Below the pieces are notes generated by a model. It was not told the origin of the DNA, did no database searches, and saw only the letters and a list, made by a program, of their open reading frames with translations. DNA of 64,000 bases from Pseudomonas viridiflava (GTDB taxonomy: Bacteria > Pseudomonadota > Gammaproteobacteria > Pseudomonadales > Pseudomonadaceae), in assembly GCF_003702045.1 (NCBI RefSeq), contig NZ_RBTP01000069.1:159751-223750 (forward strand). The letters are read 5' to 3'. How positions within the stretch are numbered: the stretch's first letter is position 1; the number at the start of each line of letters is the position of its first letter. This document shows positions 24,389 to 32,915 of this stretch, one piece after another. A program made the position numbers and the translations under genes.

Positions 24389-26464
24389 ATGAGCGAGCTT
24401 TCCAACGTCTCGGTCACGGCGCTCAAGGGCGTCGGCGAGGCTATGGCTGAAAAGCTGGCCAAGGTCGGTCTGGAAAACCTGCAGGATGTGCTGTTTCATC
24501 TGCCGTTGCGTTATCAGGATCGAACCCGCATCGTGCCCATCGGCGCGCTGCGGCCGGGCCAGGACGCGGTGATCGAAGGCGTCGTCAGCGGTGCCGATGT
24601 GGTGATGGGCAAACGTCGCAGCCTGCTGGTAAGGCTGGGTGACGGCACAGGTGTTGTCAGCCTGCGCTTCTACCACTTCAGCAACGCCCAAAAAGAAAGC
24701 ATGAAGCGCGGCACTCAACTGCGCTGCTTTGGCGAAGCACGTCCTGGCGCTTCCGGACTTGAAATCTATCACCCTGAATACCGAGCGATTACCGGCGACG
24801 AGCCCGCGCCCGTCGAGCAGACCCTCACGCCGATCTACCCTTCCACTGAGGGCCTGACGCAACAGCGTTTGCGCCAGCTCTGCCAGCAGACGCTGGCGAT
24901 GCTGGGCCCTAAAAGTCTGCCGGACTGGCTGCCGGAAGAACTGGCCCGCGATTATCAGTTGGCGCCGCTGGACGACGCGATACGTTACCTGCACCACCCG
25001 CCTGCCGATGCCGACGTCGACGAGTTGGCTCTGGGGCATCACTGGGCGCAGCATCGACTGGCGTTCGAAGAATTGCTGACGCATCAACTATCGCAGCAAC
25101 GCCTGCGTGAAAGCCTGCGCTCGCAACGCGCACCCGCCCTGCCTGTAGCCAGAAAGCTGCCGAAGCAATTTCTGGCCAATCTGGGTTTTGCGCCCACCGG
25201 CGCGCAGCAGCGGGTCGGTAAGGAAGTGGCGTATGACCTCAGTCAGCCTGAACCCATGCTGCGTCTGATTCAGGGCGATGTGGGCTCAGGCAAGACCGTG
25301 GTCGCCGCGCTGGCGGCTCTGCAAGCGCTGGAGGCCGGTTATCAGGTTGCGCTGATGGCACCGACCGAGATTCTTGCCGAACAGCACTACATCAACTTTC
25401 AGCGCTGGCTTGAGCCACTGGGCATCGGTGTGGCCTGGCTGGCTGGCAAGCTCAAAGGCAAGGCTCGCGTCTCCTCGCTTGAACAAATCGCCAGCGGCAC
25501 TCCGATGGTGGTCGGCACCCATGCATTGTTTCAGGATGAGGTGCAGTTCAAGAACCTGGCGCTGGTCATCATCGACGAACAGCACCGCTTCGGCGTGCAG
25601 CAGCGTCTGGCACTGCGCAAGAAAGGCGTCGGCGGCCTGATGTGCCCGCATCAGTTGATCATGACGGCCACCCCGATCCCCCGCACGCTGGCCATGAGCG
25701 CCTATGCGGACCTCGACACGTCGATCCTCGACGAGCTGCCGCCCGGCCGTACCCCCGTCAGTACGGTGCTGGTCGCCGACAGCCGCAGAGTGGAAGTGAT
25801 CGAGCGCGTCAGGGCCGCCTGTGCAGAAGGTCGCCAGGCGTATTGGGTGTGTACGCTGATCGAGGAGTCTGAAGAGCTGACCTGCAAGGCTGCCGAAACC
25901 TCGTTCGAGGAGTTGAGCAGCGCCTTGGGCGAGCTGCGTGTCGGCCTGATTCACGGGCGGATGAAGCCCGCCGAGAAGGCCGCGATCATGGCCGAGTTCA
26001 AGCAGGGCGCGCTGCAGCTGTTGGTAGCGACCACGGTGATCGAAGTGGGCGTCGACGTGCCCAATTCCAGCCTGATGATCATCGAGAACCCCGAGCGCCT
26101 CGGGCTTGCCCAGCTTCACCAGTTACGTGGCCGTGTAGGGCGCGGCAGCGCTGTCAGCTACTGCGTGCTGCTCTATCACCCGCCGCTGTCGCAAATCGGA
26201 CGCCAACGACTGGGTATCATGCGCGAAACCAACGACGGGTTTGTCATCGCCGAAAAAGACCTGGAGCTGCGTGGCCCGGGCGAAATGCTCGGAACCCGAC
26301 AAACGGGCCTGCTGCAGTTCAAGGTCGCCGACCTGATGCGCGACGCTGATCTGCTACCCGCCGTTCGCGACGCGGCCCAAGCCCTGCTTGAGCGTTGGCC
26401 GCAACACGTCAGCCCCTTGCTGGAACGCTGGCTGCGTCATGGCCAGCAGTATGGTCAGGTGTGA
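24389..26464 (+). CDS. recG: ATP-dependent DNA helicase RecG
   Basis: A 691-residue branch-migration helicase that remodels stalled forks and Holliday junctions. The wedge/OB domain is in the first 200 residues. Helicase motifs follow: GDVGSGKTVVA (I), DEQHRFGVQQR (II), TATPIPRT (III), and QLRGRVGRG (VI). The start at 24389 (MSELSNVSVTALKGVGE) gives the usual length; a longer frame from 24341 would overlap oxyR. Confidence 0.97.
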   Translation: MSELSNVSVTALKGVGEAMAEKLAKVGLENLQDVLFHLPLRYQDRTRIVPIGALRPGQDAVIEGVVSGADVVMGKRRSLLVRLGDGTGVVSLRFYHFSNAQKESMKRGTQLRCFGEARPGASGLEIYHPEYRAITGDEPAPVEQTLTPIYPSTEGLTQQRLRQLCQQTLAMLGPKSLPDWLPEELARDYQLAPLDDAIRYLHHPPADADVDELALGHHWAQHRLAFEELLTHQLSQQRLRESLRSQRAPALPVARKLPKQFLANLGFAPTGAQQRVGKEVAYDLSQPEPMLRLIQGDVGSGKTVVAALAALQALEAGYQVALMAPTEILAEQHYINFQRWLEPLGIGVAWLAGKLKGKARVSSLEQIASGTPMVVGTHALFQDEVQFKNLALVIIDEQHRFGVQQRLALRKKGVGGLMCPHQLIMTATPIPRTLAMSAYADLDTSILDELPPGRTPVSTVLVADSRRVEVIERVRAACAEGRQAYWVCTLIEESEELTCKAAETSFEELSSALGELRVGLIHGRMKPAEKAAIMAEFKQGALQLLVATTVIEVGVDVPNSSLMIIENPERLGLAQLHQLRGRVGRGSAVSYCVLLYHPPLSQIGRQRLGIMRETNDGFVIAEKDLELRGPGEMLGTRQTGLLQFKVADLMRDADLLPAVRDAAQALLERWPQHVSPLLERWLRHGQQYGQV

Positions 26465-26549
26465 TGCAGACGACGCTTTGACAACCACGCGCGACCCAAA
26501 TTGAATAAGGTGGTTATACTTCGGTCATTGTAGGAAATGGACAAAGACC

Positions 26550-27947
26550 ATGACAGAAGTTGCTCACGTCGATGATTCGCATCACGCCCCGTCGGTAATC
26601 CGGCAGTTGCTTGAAAAGTTGGCGATCAGCTACAACGAAGTCGTCGATGACAAAACCCTGCAACCGGCACGAAAGGTTCAGGCCGTCCTGGTCGAAGATG
26701 CCGTCGGTGCCCTTCTCATCCTGTTTCCGCAAAGTCAGTTGCTTGACCTGAGCCGGATTACCGAGCTGACGGGTCGTCAATTGACCGCTGTTCCCCACGA
26801 GCGGCTGCTGCGCATGCTGGCCAAACACAGCCTGCACGTGCTGCCAGGCCTGCCCGCGCTGACCAGTTCACCCTGCCTTTATGATGAACGCCTTCTGCAG
26901 GAGCCTTCGCTATTGGTAGGGTCTGGCGAACCGGGCGTGTTGCTGGAAATCAGCAGCGACGATTTCAAAGGAATGCTCAGCAAAGCCAGCGCCGCCCACT
27001 TCGGCCAGCCTGTCAGCGCGATCCATCCCAACCTTGATCGCCCTGATGACGACCCGGCTGAAATCACCAAAGCCATGAGCAACTTTACCGCGCGACGTAT
27101 CCAGCAACGTCTGGAAGCAACGCTGGAAATACCGCCGCTGGCCGGGACTGCGCAAAAGATCATCAAGCTTCGGGTAGACCCCGATGCGACCATCGATGAC
27201 ATCACGGGCGTGGTCGAAACCGATCCCGCGCTGGCCGCACAGGTCGTAAGTTGGGCAGCCTCGCCCTACTATGCCTCGACCGGCAAGATTCGCTCGGTTG
27301 AAGACGCCATCGTGCGTGTCCTGGGCTTTGATCTGGTCATCAACCTCGCTCTGGGCCTTGCGCTAGGCAAAACGTTGAGCCTGCCCAAGGATCAGCCGCA
27401 GCAGACCACGCCTTACTGGCAGCAGTCGATCTACACCGCAGCGGTCATTGAAGGCCTGACTCGCGCCATCCCGCGCGCAAAACGACCTGAAGGCGGCCTG
27501 ACGTACTTGGCCGGCTTGCTGCACAACTTCGGCTACTTGCTGCTCGCTCACGTGTTCCCGCCGCATTTCACGCTGATTTGCCGTCAGCTGGAAGTGAATC
27601 CGCACCTGCACCACAGCTACATCGAGCACCATCTGCTCGGTATCAGCCGGGAGCAGATCGGTGCATGGTTGATGCGCTACTGGGACATGCCGGACGAACT
27701 GGCCACTGCGCTGCGCTTCCAGCACGACCCGCATTACGCAGGCGAGCATCACGCCTACGCCAACCTGGTGTTCCTGGCTGTTCGCCTGCTGCGCGCCAAC
27801 GGCATCGGCGCGGGCCCGCAGCAGGACATCCCGGATGAGCTGTTCGAGCGTCTTGGCCTGACGCGCGAAAAAGCCAACGAGTCGGTCAAAAAGGTGCTGG
27901 AAGCCGAGGTGCTGCTGCGCGAACTGGCTTCCCAGTTCAGCCAGTAA
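26550..27947 (+). CDS. YbaK-like domain fused to HDOD domain
   Basis: A 465-residue cytoplasmic fusion. Residues about 15-150 resemble a YbaK/ProX aminoacyl-tRNA deacylase (LLEKLAISYNEVVDD start, VLVEDAVGALLILFPQSQLLDL). Residues about 190-400 are an HDOD domain (LEIPPLAGTAQKIIKL, DPALAAQVVSWAAS, IRSVEDAIVRVLGFDLVINLALG, LAGLLHNFGYLLL). HDOD domains are non-catalytic relatives of HD phosphohydrolases found in signalling proteins. Whether the first domain still edits tRNA is unknown. It is a conserved Pseudomonas neighbour of recG with no assigned function. Confidence 0.88.
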   Translation: MTEVAHVDDSHHAPSVIRQLLEKLAISYNEVVDDKTLQPARKVQAVLVEDAVGALLILFPQSQLLDLSRITELTGRQLTAVPHERLLRMLAKHSLHVLPGLPALTSSPCLYDERLLQEPSLLVGSGEPGVLLEISSDDFKGMLSKASAAHFGQPVSAIHPNLDRPDDDPAEITKAMSNFTARRIQQRLEATLEIPPLAGTAQKIIKLRVDPDATIDDITGVVETDPALAAQVVSWAASPYYASTGKIRSVEDAIVRVLGFDLVINLALGLALGKTLSLPKDQPQQTTPYWQQSIYTAAVIEGLTRAIPRAKRPEGGLTYLAGLLHNFGYLLLAHVFPPHFTLICRQLEVNPHLHHSYIEHHLLGISREQIGAWLMRYWDMPDELATALRFQHDPHYAGEHHAYANLVFLAVRLLRANGIGAGPQQDIPDELFERLGLTREKANESVKKVLEAEVLLRELASQFSQ

Positions 27948-27958
27948 GCCCTGAGCGT

Positions 27959-28110
27959 CTTGTCATGCCCATGCCTTGCGTGGGCGCGTGACGCTCCGCG
28001 TTACCTCCGGAGCGGATGCAGGGAGCGGACTTGTCCGCGAAGGCTTTGTTTGAAACGCTGCACCTGGACCGGATGTGCTGCGCTCTTGGTGGACAAGCCC
28101 ACTCCCACTC
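27959..28110. repeat. Composite of partial R2 and two REP-like palindromes
   Basis: 27960-28018 resembles the first part of the R2 family (GTCATGCCCATGCC..GTGACGCTCCGCG). 28021-28041 is GGGAGCGGACTTGTCCGCGAA, and 28089-28110 is a degenerate opposite-facing copy (GGACAAGCCCACTCCCAC). The whole span from 28021 to 28110 aligns with 57114-57202, including an internal CGCTGCA..GGTCGGATGT-like centre. It is a BIME-like pair with no coding content. Confidence 0.75.
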
Positions 28111-28147
28111 AGCGTTCCCCGTGGGAATGGTCGATATCCGCCCCATT

Positions 28148-28549
28148 TCAATCCGCCTCTCCTTCACGCCCCGGCAAGTGCTCGTCCAGATGCAGCCACG
28201 GCAGACGGTTTTCGATGAAAATGTGCCGCGATGGCGCAGCGAGCTCCGGGTGGTCGAGCGTAGCAATGACCACATCCATCTCTTGCGGGCTGTTGCGCGT
28301 GAACAGCGTCGTGTGCGCCCCGCAGTTGCCGCAGAAATAGCGCACGCAGGTCGGGCCTGAGTCGTAAGTCGACGGGCTGCCCGCCAGCCACTGGAATGAA
28401 GTCAGAGGCACAGTGAGCCATGTCATGACCGTCGCGCCGGACGTTCGCCTGCAAATGGAACAGTGGCAGTGAGCGATGTCCTCAAGAGGCGCATCGAACT
28501 GGTAACGCAGGCTGCCGCAATGGCAACCGCCGGTATGGATCTGGCTCAT
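28148..28549 (-). CDS. GFA family zinc-binding protein (CENP-V/GFA)
   Basis: A 133-residue protein with the GFA fold's zinc cysteines: GGCHCGSLRYQF near residue 8, HCHCSICRRTSG near residue 28, and YFCGNCGAHT near residue 72. The founding family member binds a glutathione adduct of formaldehyde, but most members have no shown activity. It is convergent with the YbaK-HDOD gene and lies next to a repeat cluster, so it may be accessory to the locus. Confidence 0.88.
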   Translation of the reverse strand: MSQIHTGGCHCGSLRYQFDAPLEDIAHCHCSICRRTSGATVMTWLTVPLTSFQWLAGSPSTYDSGPTCVRYFCGNCGAHTTLFTRNSPQEMDVVIATLDHPELAAPSRHIFIENRLPWLHLDEHLPGREGEAD

Positions 28550-28849
28550 GACGGTGTCTCCCTTTTACGCGTCGATAGGCGTCTGACAATAAAATGCCCG
28601 TAAACACTGATTGAAAGGTCGGTGAAAGCTTGTGCAATTAGCATCGACTCACTTCCGGCACAAAGACCGGCCAGCCTGGGTGACGTTCAACACGCTCTCA
28701 GGCCCAATTAACAACAATAATGGTGATTGCGATGCTTGCTGAATTTCCTATCCGTACCCTCCTTGCGCCTTCTCCCCACGTACCGCTCCTACTGAGCTGA
28801 CTCGTTCGTTTCCATCGTTCTGTAGCCGTATTACGTCTGGAGTATTCCC
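28550..28849. other. 300-base gap between GFA gene and citrate transporter
   Basis: No gene is visible. 28710-28720 reads AACAACAATAA, which fits the AAnAAnAA type of Crc/Hfq-bound CA motif and lies about 140 bases before the transporter start. The transporter has a good Shine-Dalgarno CTGGAG at 28838-28843. Confidence 0.4.
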
Positions 28850-30157
28850 ATGCTGACTTTCCTTGGCTTTGCCATGGTCATTGCGTTCATGTACCTGATC
28901 ATGAGCAAGCGACTGACCGCACTGATCGCGCTGATTCTGGTTCCGATCATCTTCGCCCTGTTCGGCGGTTTCGCGTCGCAGATCGGCCCCATGATGCTGG
29001 CCGGTATCACCAAGCTGGCACCGACCGGCGTGATGCTGATGTTCGCCATTCTCTACTTCGCGCTGATGATCGACTCCGGCCTGTTCGACCCGGCCGTGCG
29101 CAAGATCCTGAAAATGGTAAAGGGCGATCCGATGCGCATCTCGGTCGGCACTGCGGTGCTGGCGCTGGTGGTTTCGCTGGACGGTGACGGCGCTACCACC
29201 TACATGATCTGCGTGGCGGCCATGCTGCCGCTGTACAGCCGTGTCGGCATGAGCCCTCGCATCATGGCAGGCCTGATCATTCTGGCAGGCGGCGTGATGA
29301 ACATGACGCCGTGGGGCGGTCCGACCGCTCGTGCCGCCAGCGCACTGCATGTCGATGCCTCGGACATTTTCGTACCGATGATCCCGGCGATGCTGGCCGG
29401 TGTGGTGGCGATCCTGGCGATTGCCTATTTCTACGGCAAACGCGAACGTGCCCGTCTGGGTGAACTGCACCTGCAAGGCGACGAAGTCGATCACAGCGAA
29501 ATCAGCGTTTCGCAATTTCCGGATGCACGTCGCCCGAAACTGATCTGGTTCAACGGCGGCCTGACCCTGGCGCTGATGGTTGCGCTGATCATGGGCCTGC
29601 TGCCGCTGCCGGTGCTGTTCATGATCGCGTTCAGTATCGCGATGATCATTAACTACCCGAACCTGCAGGATCAGAAAGATCGTGTGTCGGCCCACGCCGG
29701 TAGCGTTCTGGCGGTGGTCGGTCTGATTTTCGCCGCAGGTATTTTCACCGGCATTCTGTCGGGCACCGGCATGGTCGACGCCATGTCCAAGAGCCTGCTG
29801 GCCGTGATTCCTGACGCACTGGGCCCTTACCTGGCGGTCATCACCGCGCTGGTGAGCATGCCGTTCACCTTCTTCATGTCCAACGACGCGTTCTACTACG
29901 GCGTACTGCCGGTGCTGTCCGAAGCCGCTTCCCACTACGGCATCAGCCCGGTGGAAATGGCTCGCGCCTCCATCGTCGGCCAGCCGGTTCACCTGCTCAG
30001 CCCGCTGGTGCCGTCGACTTACCTGCTGGTTGCGCTGGCCGGTATCGAGTTCGGCGATCACCAGCGCTTCACCCTGAAATGGGCCATCCTGGTGTGCATG
30101 TGCATCCTGATCGCCGCGCTGGTCATGGGCATTTTCCCGCTCTACAGCAGTCTATAA
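28850..30157 (+). CDS. CitMHS family citrate/proton-metal symporter
   Basis: A 435-residue inner-membrane protein with about 11-12 hydrophobic segments. It has the CitMHS pattern: an N-terminal MLTFLGFAMVIAFMYLIMSKRLTAL, the SLDGDGATTYMI motif near residues 108-119, and LSGTGMVDAMSK near 305. Relatives such as CitM import citrate complexed to Mg or Ca. It ends at a terminator and is a good candidate for carbon-catabolite control. Confidence 0.92.
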   Translation: MLTFLGFAMVIAFMYLIMSKRLTALIALILVPIIFALFGGFASQIGPMMLAGITKLAPTGVMLMFAILYFALMIDSGLFDPAVRKILKMVKGDPMRISVGTAVLALVVSLDGDGATTYMICVAAMLPLYSRVGMSPRIMAGLIILAGGVMNMTPWGGPTARAASALHVDASDIFVPMIPAMLAGVVAILAIAYFYGKRERARLGELHLQGDEVDHSEISVSQFPDARRPKLIWFNGGLTLALMVALIMGLLPLPVLFMIAFSIAMIINYPNLQDQKDRVSAHAGSVLAVVGLIFAAGIFTGILSGTGMVDAMSKSLLAVIPDALGPYLAVITALVSMPFTFFMSNDAFYYGVLPVLSEAASHYGISPVEMARASIVGQPVHLLSPLVPSTYLLVALAGIEFGDHQRFTLKWAILVCMCILIAALVMGIFPLYSSL

Positions 30158-30171
30158 CTTCAGGCTGTTAC

Positions 30172-30212
30172 AGGCCCGCCATCGACCTTAGGGTTGATGG
30201 CGGGCTTTTTCA
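30172..30212 (+). terminator. Terminator after the citrate transporter gene
   Basis: GCCCGCCATCGACC, loop TTAG, GGTTGATGGCGGGC, then TTTTT. The stem is 14 base pairs with a single G-T type imperfection. Confidence 0.92.
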
Positions 30213-30229
30213 CGTTTGAGGACACCCCA

Positions 30230-30982
30230 ATGGAATGGCTGACCAATCCCGAGATCTGGGTTGCATTCTTTACCCTGACCGCCCTGGAAATCGTTCTGGG
30301 CATCGACAACATCATCATGATCTCCATCCTGGTCGGCCATATGCCGAAGGCCATGCAACCGCGCACCCGTATCGTCGGGCTGGCGCTGGCGATGCTGACA
30401 CGGATCATGCTGTTGCTCTCCATCACGTGGGTCATGCGCCTGACCAGTGATCTGTTCACGATCATGGGTAAAGGGTTTTCCGGGCGGGATCTGATTCTGC
30501 TCTGCGGCGGTCTGTTTCTGCTCTGGAAAAGCTCGCAGGAGATTTATCACGGCCTGGAAGGCGAAGAGGAGCACGCCGAAGAACCCAAGGGCGGCAGTGG
30601 GCAATTCTTCTACACCATCGTGCAGATCGCGATTCTCGATATCGTTTTTTCGCTGGATTCGGTGATTACCGCGGTGGGCATGGTTTCCGATATCCCGGTC
30701 ATGATTGCGGCCATCGTGACGGCGGTGCTGGTGATGATGCTGTGTGCAGGCGCCATCAGTGACTTCATCAACCGTCATCCGTCCCTGAAAATGCTCGCGC
30801 TGTCCTTTCTGATACTGGTCGGTACAGTCTTGATTGCGGACGCGTTCGACGTGCACGTACCCAAGGGTTATGTGTACTTCGCGATGGCTTTCTCGCTGAC
30901 GGTGGAAACCATCAACATCAGGATGCGCATGGCAAGGGCGTCCCGTAAGCAGCAAATAAAGACCTCAACTGACAGGGACTGA
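30230..30982 (+). CDS. TerC family integral membrane protein
   Basis: A 250-residue protein with about seven TM helices and both family motifs: LEIVLGIDNIIMISILVG near residue 16 and DIVFSLDSVITAVGM near residue 138. Members of the family move Mn or other divalent ions (Alx/YceF type) or are linked to tellurite resistance; no other ter gene is nearby, so metal-ion export is the more likely role. Start at 30230 (MEWLTNPEIW) is chosen because the longer frame begins inside the terminator hairpin. Confidence 0.92.
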   Translation: MEWLTNPEIWVAFFTLTALEIVLGIDNIIMISILVGHMPKAMQPRTRIVGLALAMLTRIMLLLSITWVMRLTSDLFTIMGKGFSGRDLILLCGGLFLLWKSSQEIYHGLEGEEEHAEEPKGGSGQFFYTIVQIAILDIVFSLDSVITAVGMVSDIPVMIAAIVTAVLVMMLCAGAISDFINRHPSLKMLALSFLILVGTVLIADAFDVHVPKGYVYFAMAFSLTVETINIRMRMARASRKQQIKTSTDRD

Positions 30983-31205
30983 CCGGATGCGAAACCCGCA
31001 CTGGGCGCCAACCTGCGTGGGGAGCGGTCCATGAGGGGGTGATTTATGACACTTTTATTTCAATGAAACCAAGCGTGTGCGATGCTTGCGGCAAGGCCTC
31101 GGGCCGACTAAAGCTTAGTAGAGCGCTACCTCTCTCTTTCCCGCTCGCTACACGCTGCATCTTTCAATCCACGCCTGAACAGGCAAACCTCAGGGGGCTC
31201 TTAGT

Positions 31206-32858
31206 ATGCTGACCCTGCTCGATTTGCTATCCGCTGTGGCCCTGCTGATCTGGGGCACGCATATCGTGCGCACTGGCATTCTTCGCGTTTACGGCGCTCA
31301 ACTGCGTCGTGTGCTCAGCCAGAACATGTCCAAACGTCCGCTCGCGTTCATCGCAGGCATTCTCGTGACCGCGATGGTCCAGAGCAGCAACGCCACGGCC
31401 ATGCTGGTGACCTCCTTCGTGGGCCAAGGCCTGATGACGCTGACGCCTGCACTGGTGATCATGCTAGGTGCCGACGTCGGCACGGCACTGATGTCTCGCG
31501 TCCTCACCTTTGATCTGTCCTGGCTGTCGCCGTTGCTGATCTTTCTTGGCGTGGTGTTCTTTCTGTCGCGCAAACAGACGCGTGCCGGGCAACTGGGCCG
31601 TGTGGGCATCGGGCTCGGGTTGATCGTGCTGGCGCTGCAACTGATCGTCGAAGCGGCTGCACCGATCACCCAGGCTGCCGGGGTCAAGGTGCTGTTCGCG
31701 TCACTGACGGGTGATCTGTTGCTGGATGCGCTGGTCGGCGCAATGTTTGCCCTGATCTCGTATTCCAGTCTTGCAGCGGTTCTGCTGACCGCCACATTGG
31801 CAGGTGCGGAAATCATTGGCCTGCCTGTGGCGATCGGTCTGGTCATCGGCGCCAACATCGGCAGTGGCCTGCTGGCGTTCCTCAGCACCAGTATGCAGAA
31901 CGTGGCGGGCCGGCAGGTCGCGCTGGGGAGCCTGCTGTACAAGCTTCTGGGCTTGTTGTTGATCATTCCGGTGCTTGATCCACTGGTCGCCTGGATCGAC
32001 ACCCTGGGCTTCAGCCCTCAGGAGCTGGTCATCGGTTTTCACCTGATCTACAACACTGCGCGCTGCCTGATCATGCTGCCCACTGTCGGGCCGATGGCTC
32101 GACTGTGTACCGCGTTACTGCCGCAGCAGAACGAAGTGGGCGGCCTGGCCAAGCCACGCCATCTGGACCTGACGGCATTGGCAACCCCCACGCTCGCGCT
32201 GGCCAACGCCGTGCGTGAAACCCTGCGCATGGGGGACCTGATCGAAAGCATGCTCGGCTCGATGCTGGCGGTGCTGCGCGGCACACAAACCGCGGTGACC
32301 CAAGAAGTGCGCCGTCTCAATGACGACGTCGAGGCACTTTACAACGCCATCAAGCTGTACCTGGCGCAGATGCCACGTGAAGAGCTGGGCGAACACGATA
32401 ATCGCCGCTGGGCAGAGATTATCGAGCTGACGATCAATCTGGAGCTGGCCGCCGGGCTCATTGAGCGAATGCTGCGCAAGATCCAGCAGCAGAAGACCTC
32501 GCAACGCCGCTCATTCTCGGAAGTCGGGCTTGAGGAGCTGGCCGATCTGCAGATTCAGTTGCAGTCCAATCTGCGTCTGGGGCTGTCAGTGTTTCTCACG
32601 GGCGATGAGGAGAGCGCACGCCAGCTGTTGCGCGAGAAACGCCGCTTCCGGGCTCAGGAACGTCGGCTGGCACACGCCCACGTGAGCCGCCTGCAACGTA
32701 AAGTCGTGCAGAGCATCGAAACCAGTTCGTTGCACCTGGAGCTGATCGCCGACATGAAGCGTTTGAATTCGTTGTTCTGCAGCAGCGCCTACGCCGTGCT
32801 GGAAACCTCCGACACCGGCGCACTGCCGAGCGAGAGCGCACCGGAACAATCGCTGTGA
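31206..32858 (+). CDS. Na/Pi cotransporter family protein (NptA/PhoU-tailed)
   Basis: A 550-residue protein with two related membrane repeats bearing the transporter signature VQSSNATAMLVTSF (QSSxAT type) near residue 60 and a second repeat near residue 200 (ALISYSSLAAVLLT). A cytoplasmic PhoU-like helical tail covers about residues 330-520. The family couples phosphate movement to sodium; here the direction and substrate are inferred. It is preceded by a 223-base gap with no gene visible. Confidence 0.9.
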   Translation: MLTLLDLLSAVALLIWGTHIVRTGILRVYGAQLRRVLSQNMSKRPLAFIAGILVTAMVQSSNATAMLVTSFVGQGLMTLTPALVIMLGADVGTALMSRVLTFDLSWLSPLLIFLGVVFFLSRKQTRAGQLGRVGIGLGLIVLALQLIVEAAAPITQAAGVKVLFASLTGDLLLDALVGAMFALISYSSLAAVLLTATLAGAEIIGLPVAIGLVIGANIGSGLLAFLSTSMQNVAGRQVALGSLLYKLLGLLLIIPVLDPLVAWIDTLGFSPQELVIGFHLIYNTARCLIMLPTVGPMARLCTALLPQQNEVGGLAKPRHLDLTALATPTLALANAVRETLRMGDLIESMLGSMLAVLRGTQTAVTQEVRRLNDDVEALYNAIKLYLAQMPREELGEHDNRRWAEIIELTINLELAAGLIERMLRKIQQQKTSQRRSFSEVGLEELADLQIQLQSNLRLGLSVFLTGDEESARQLLREKRRFRAQERRLAHAHVSRLQRKVVQSIETSSLHLELIADMKRLNSLFCSSAYAVLETSDTGALPSESAPEQSL

Positions 32859-32915
32859 ACGTAAGGGGGGCTTCGAAGTCTGTTAGACATACCGGCCCGC
32901 AAGGAAAGCTGCGTT

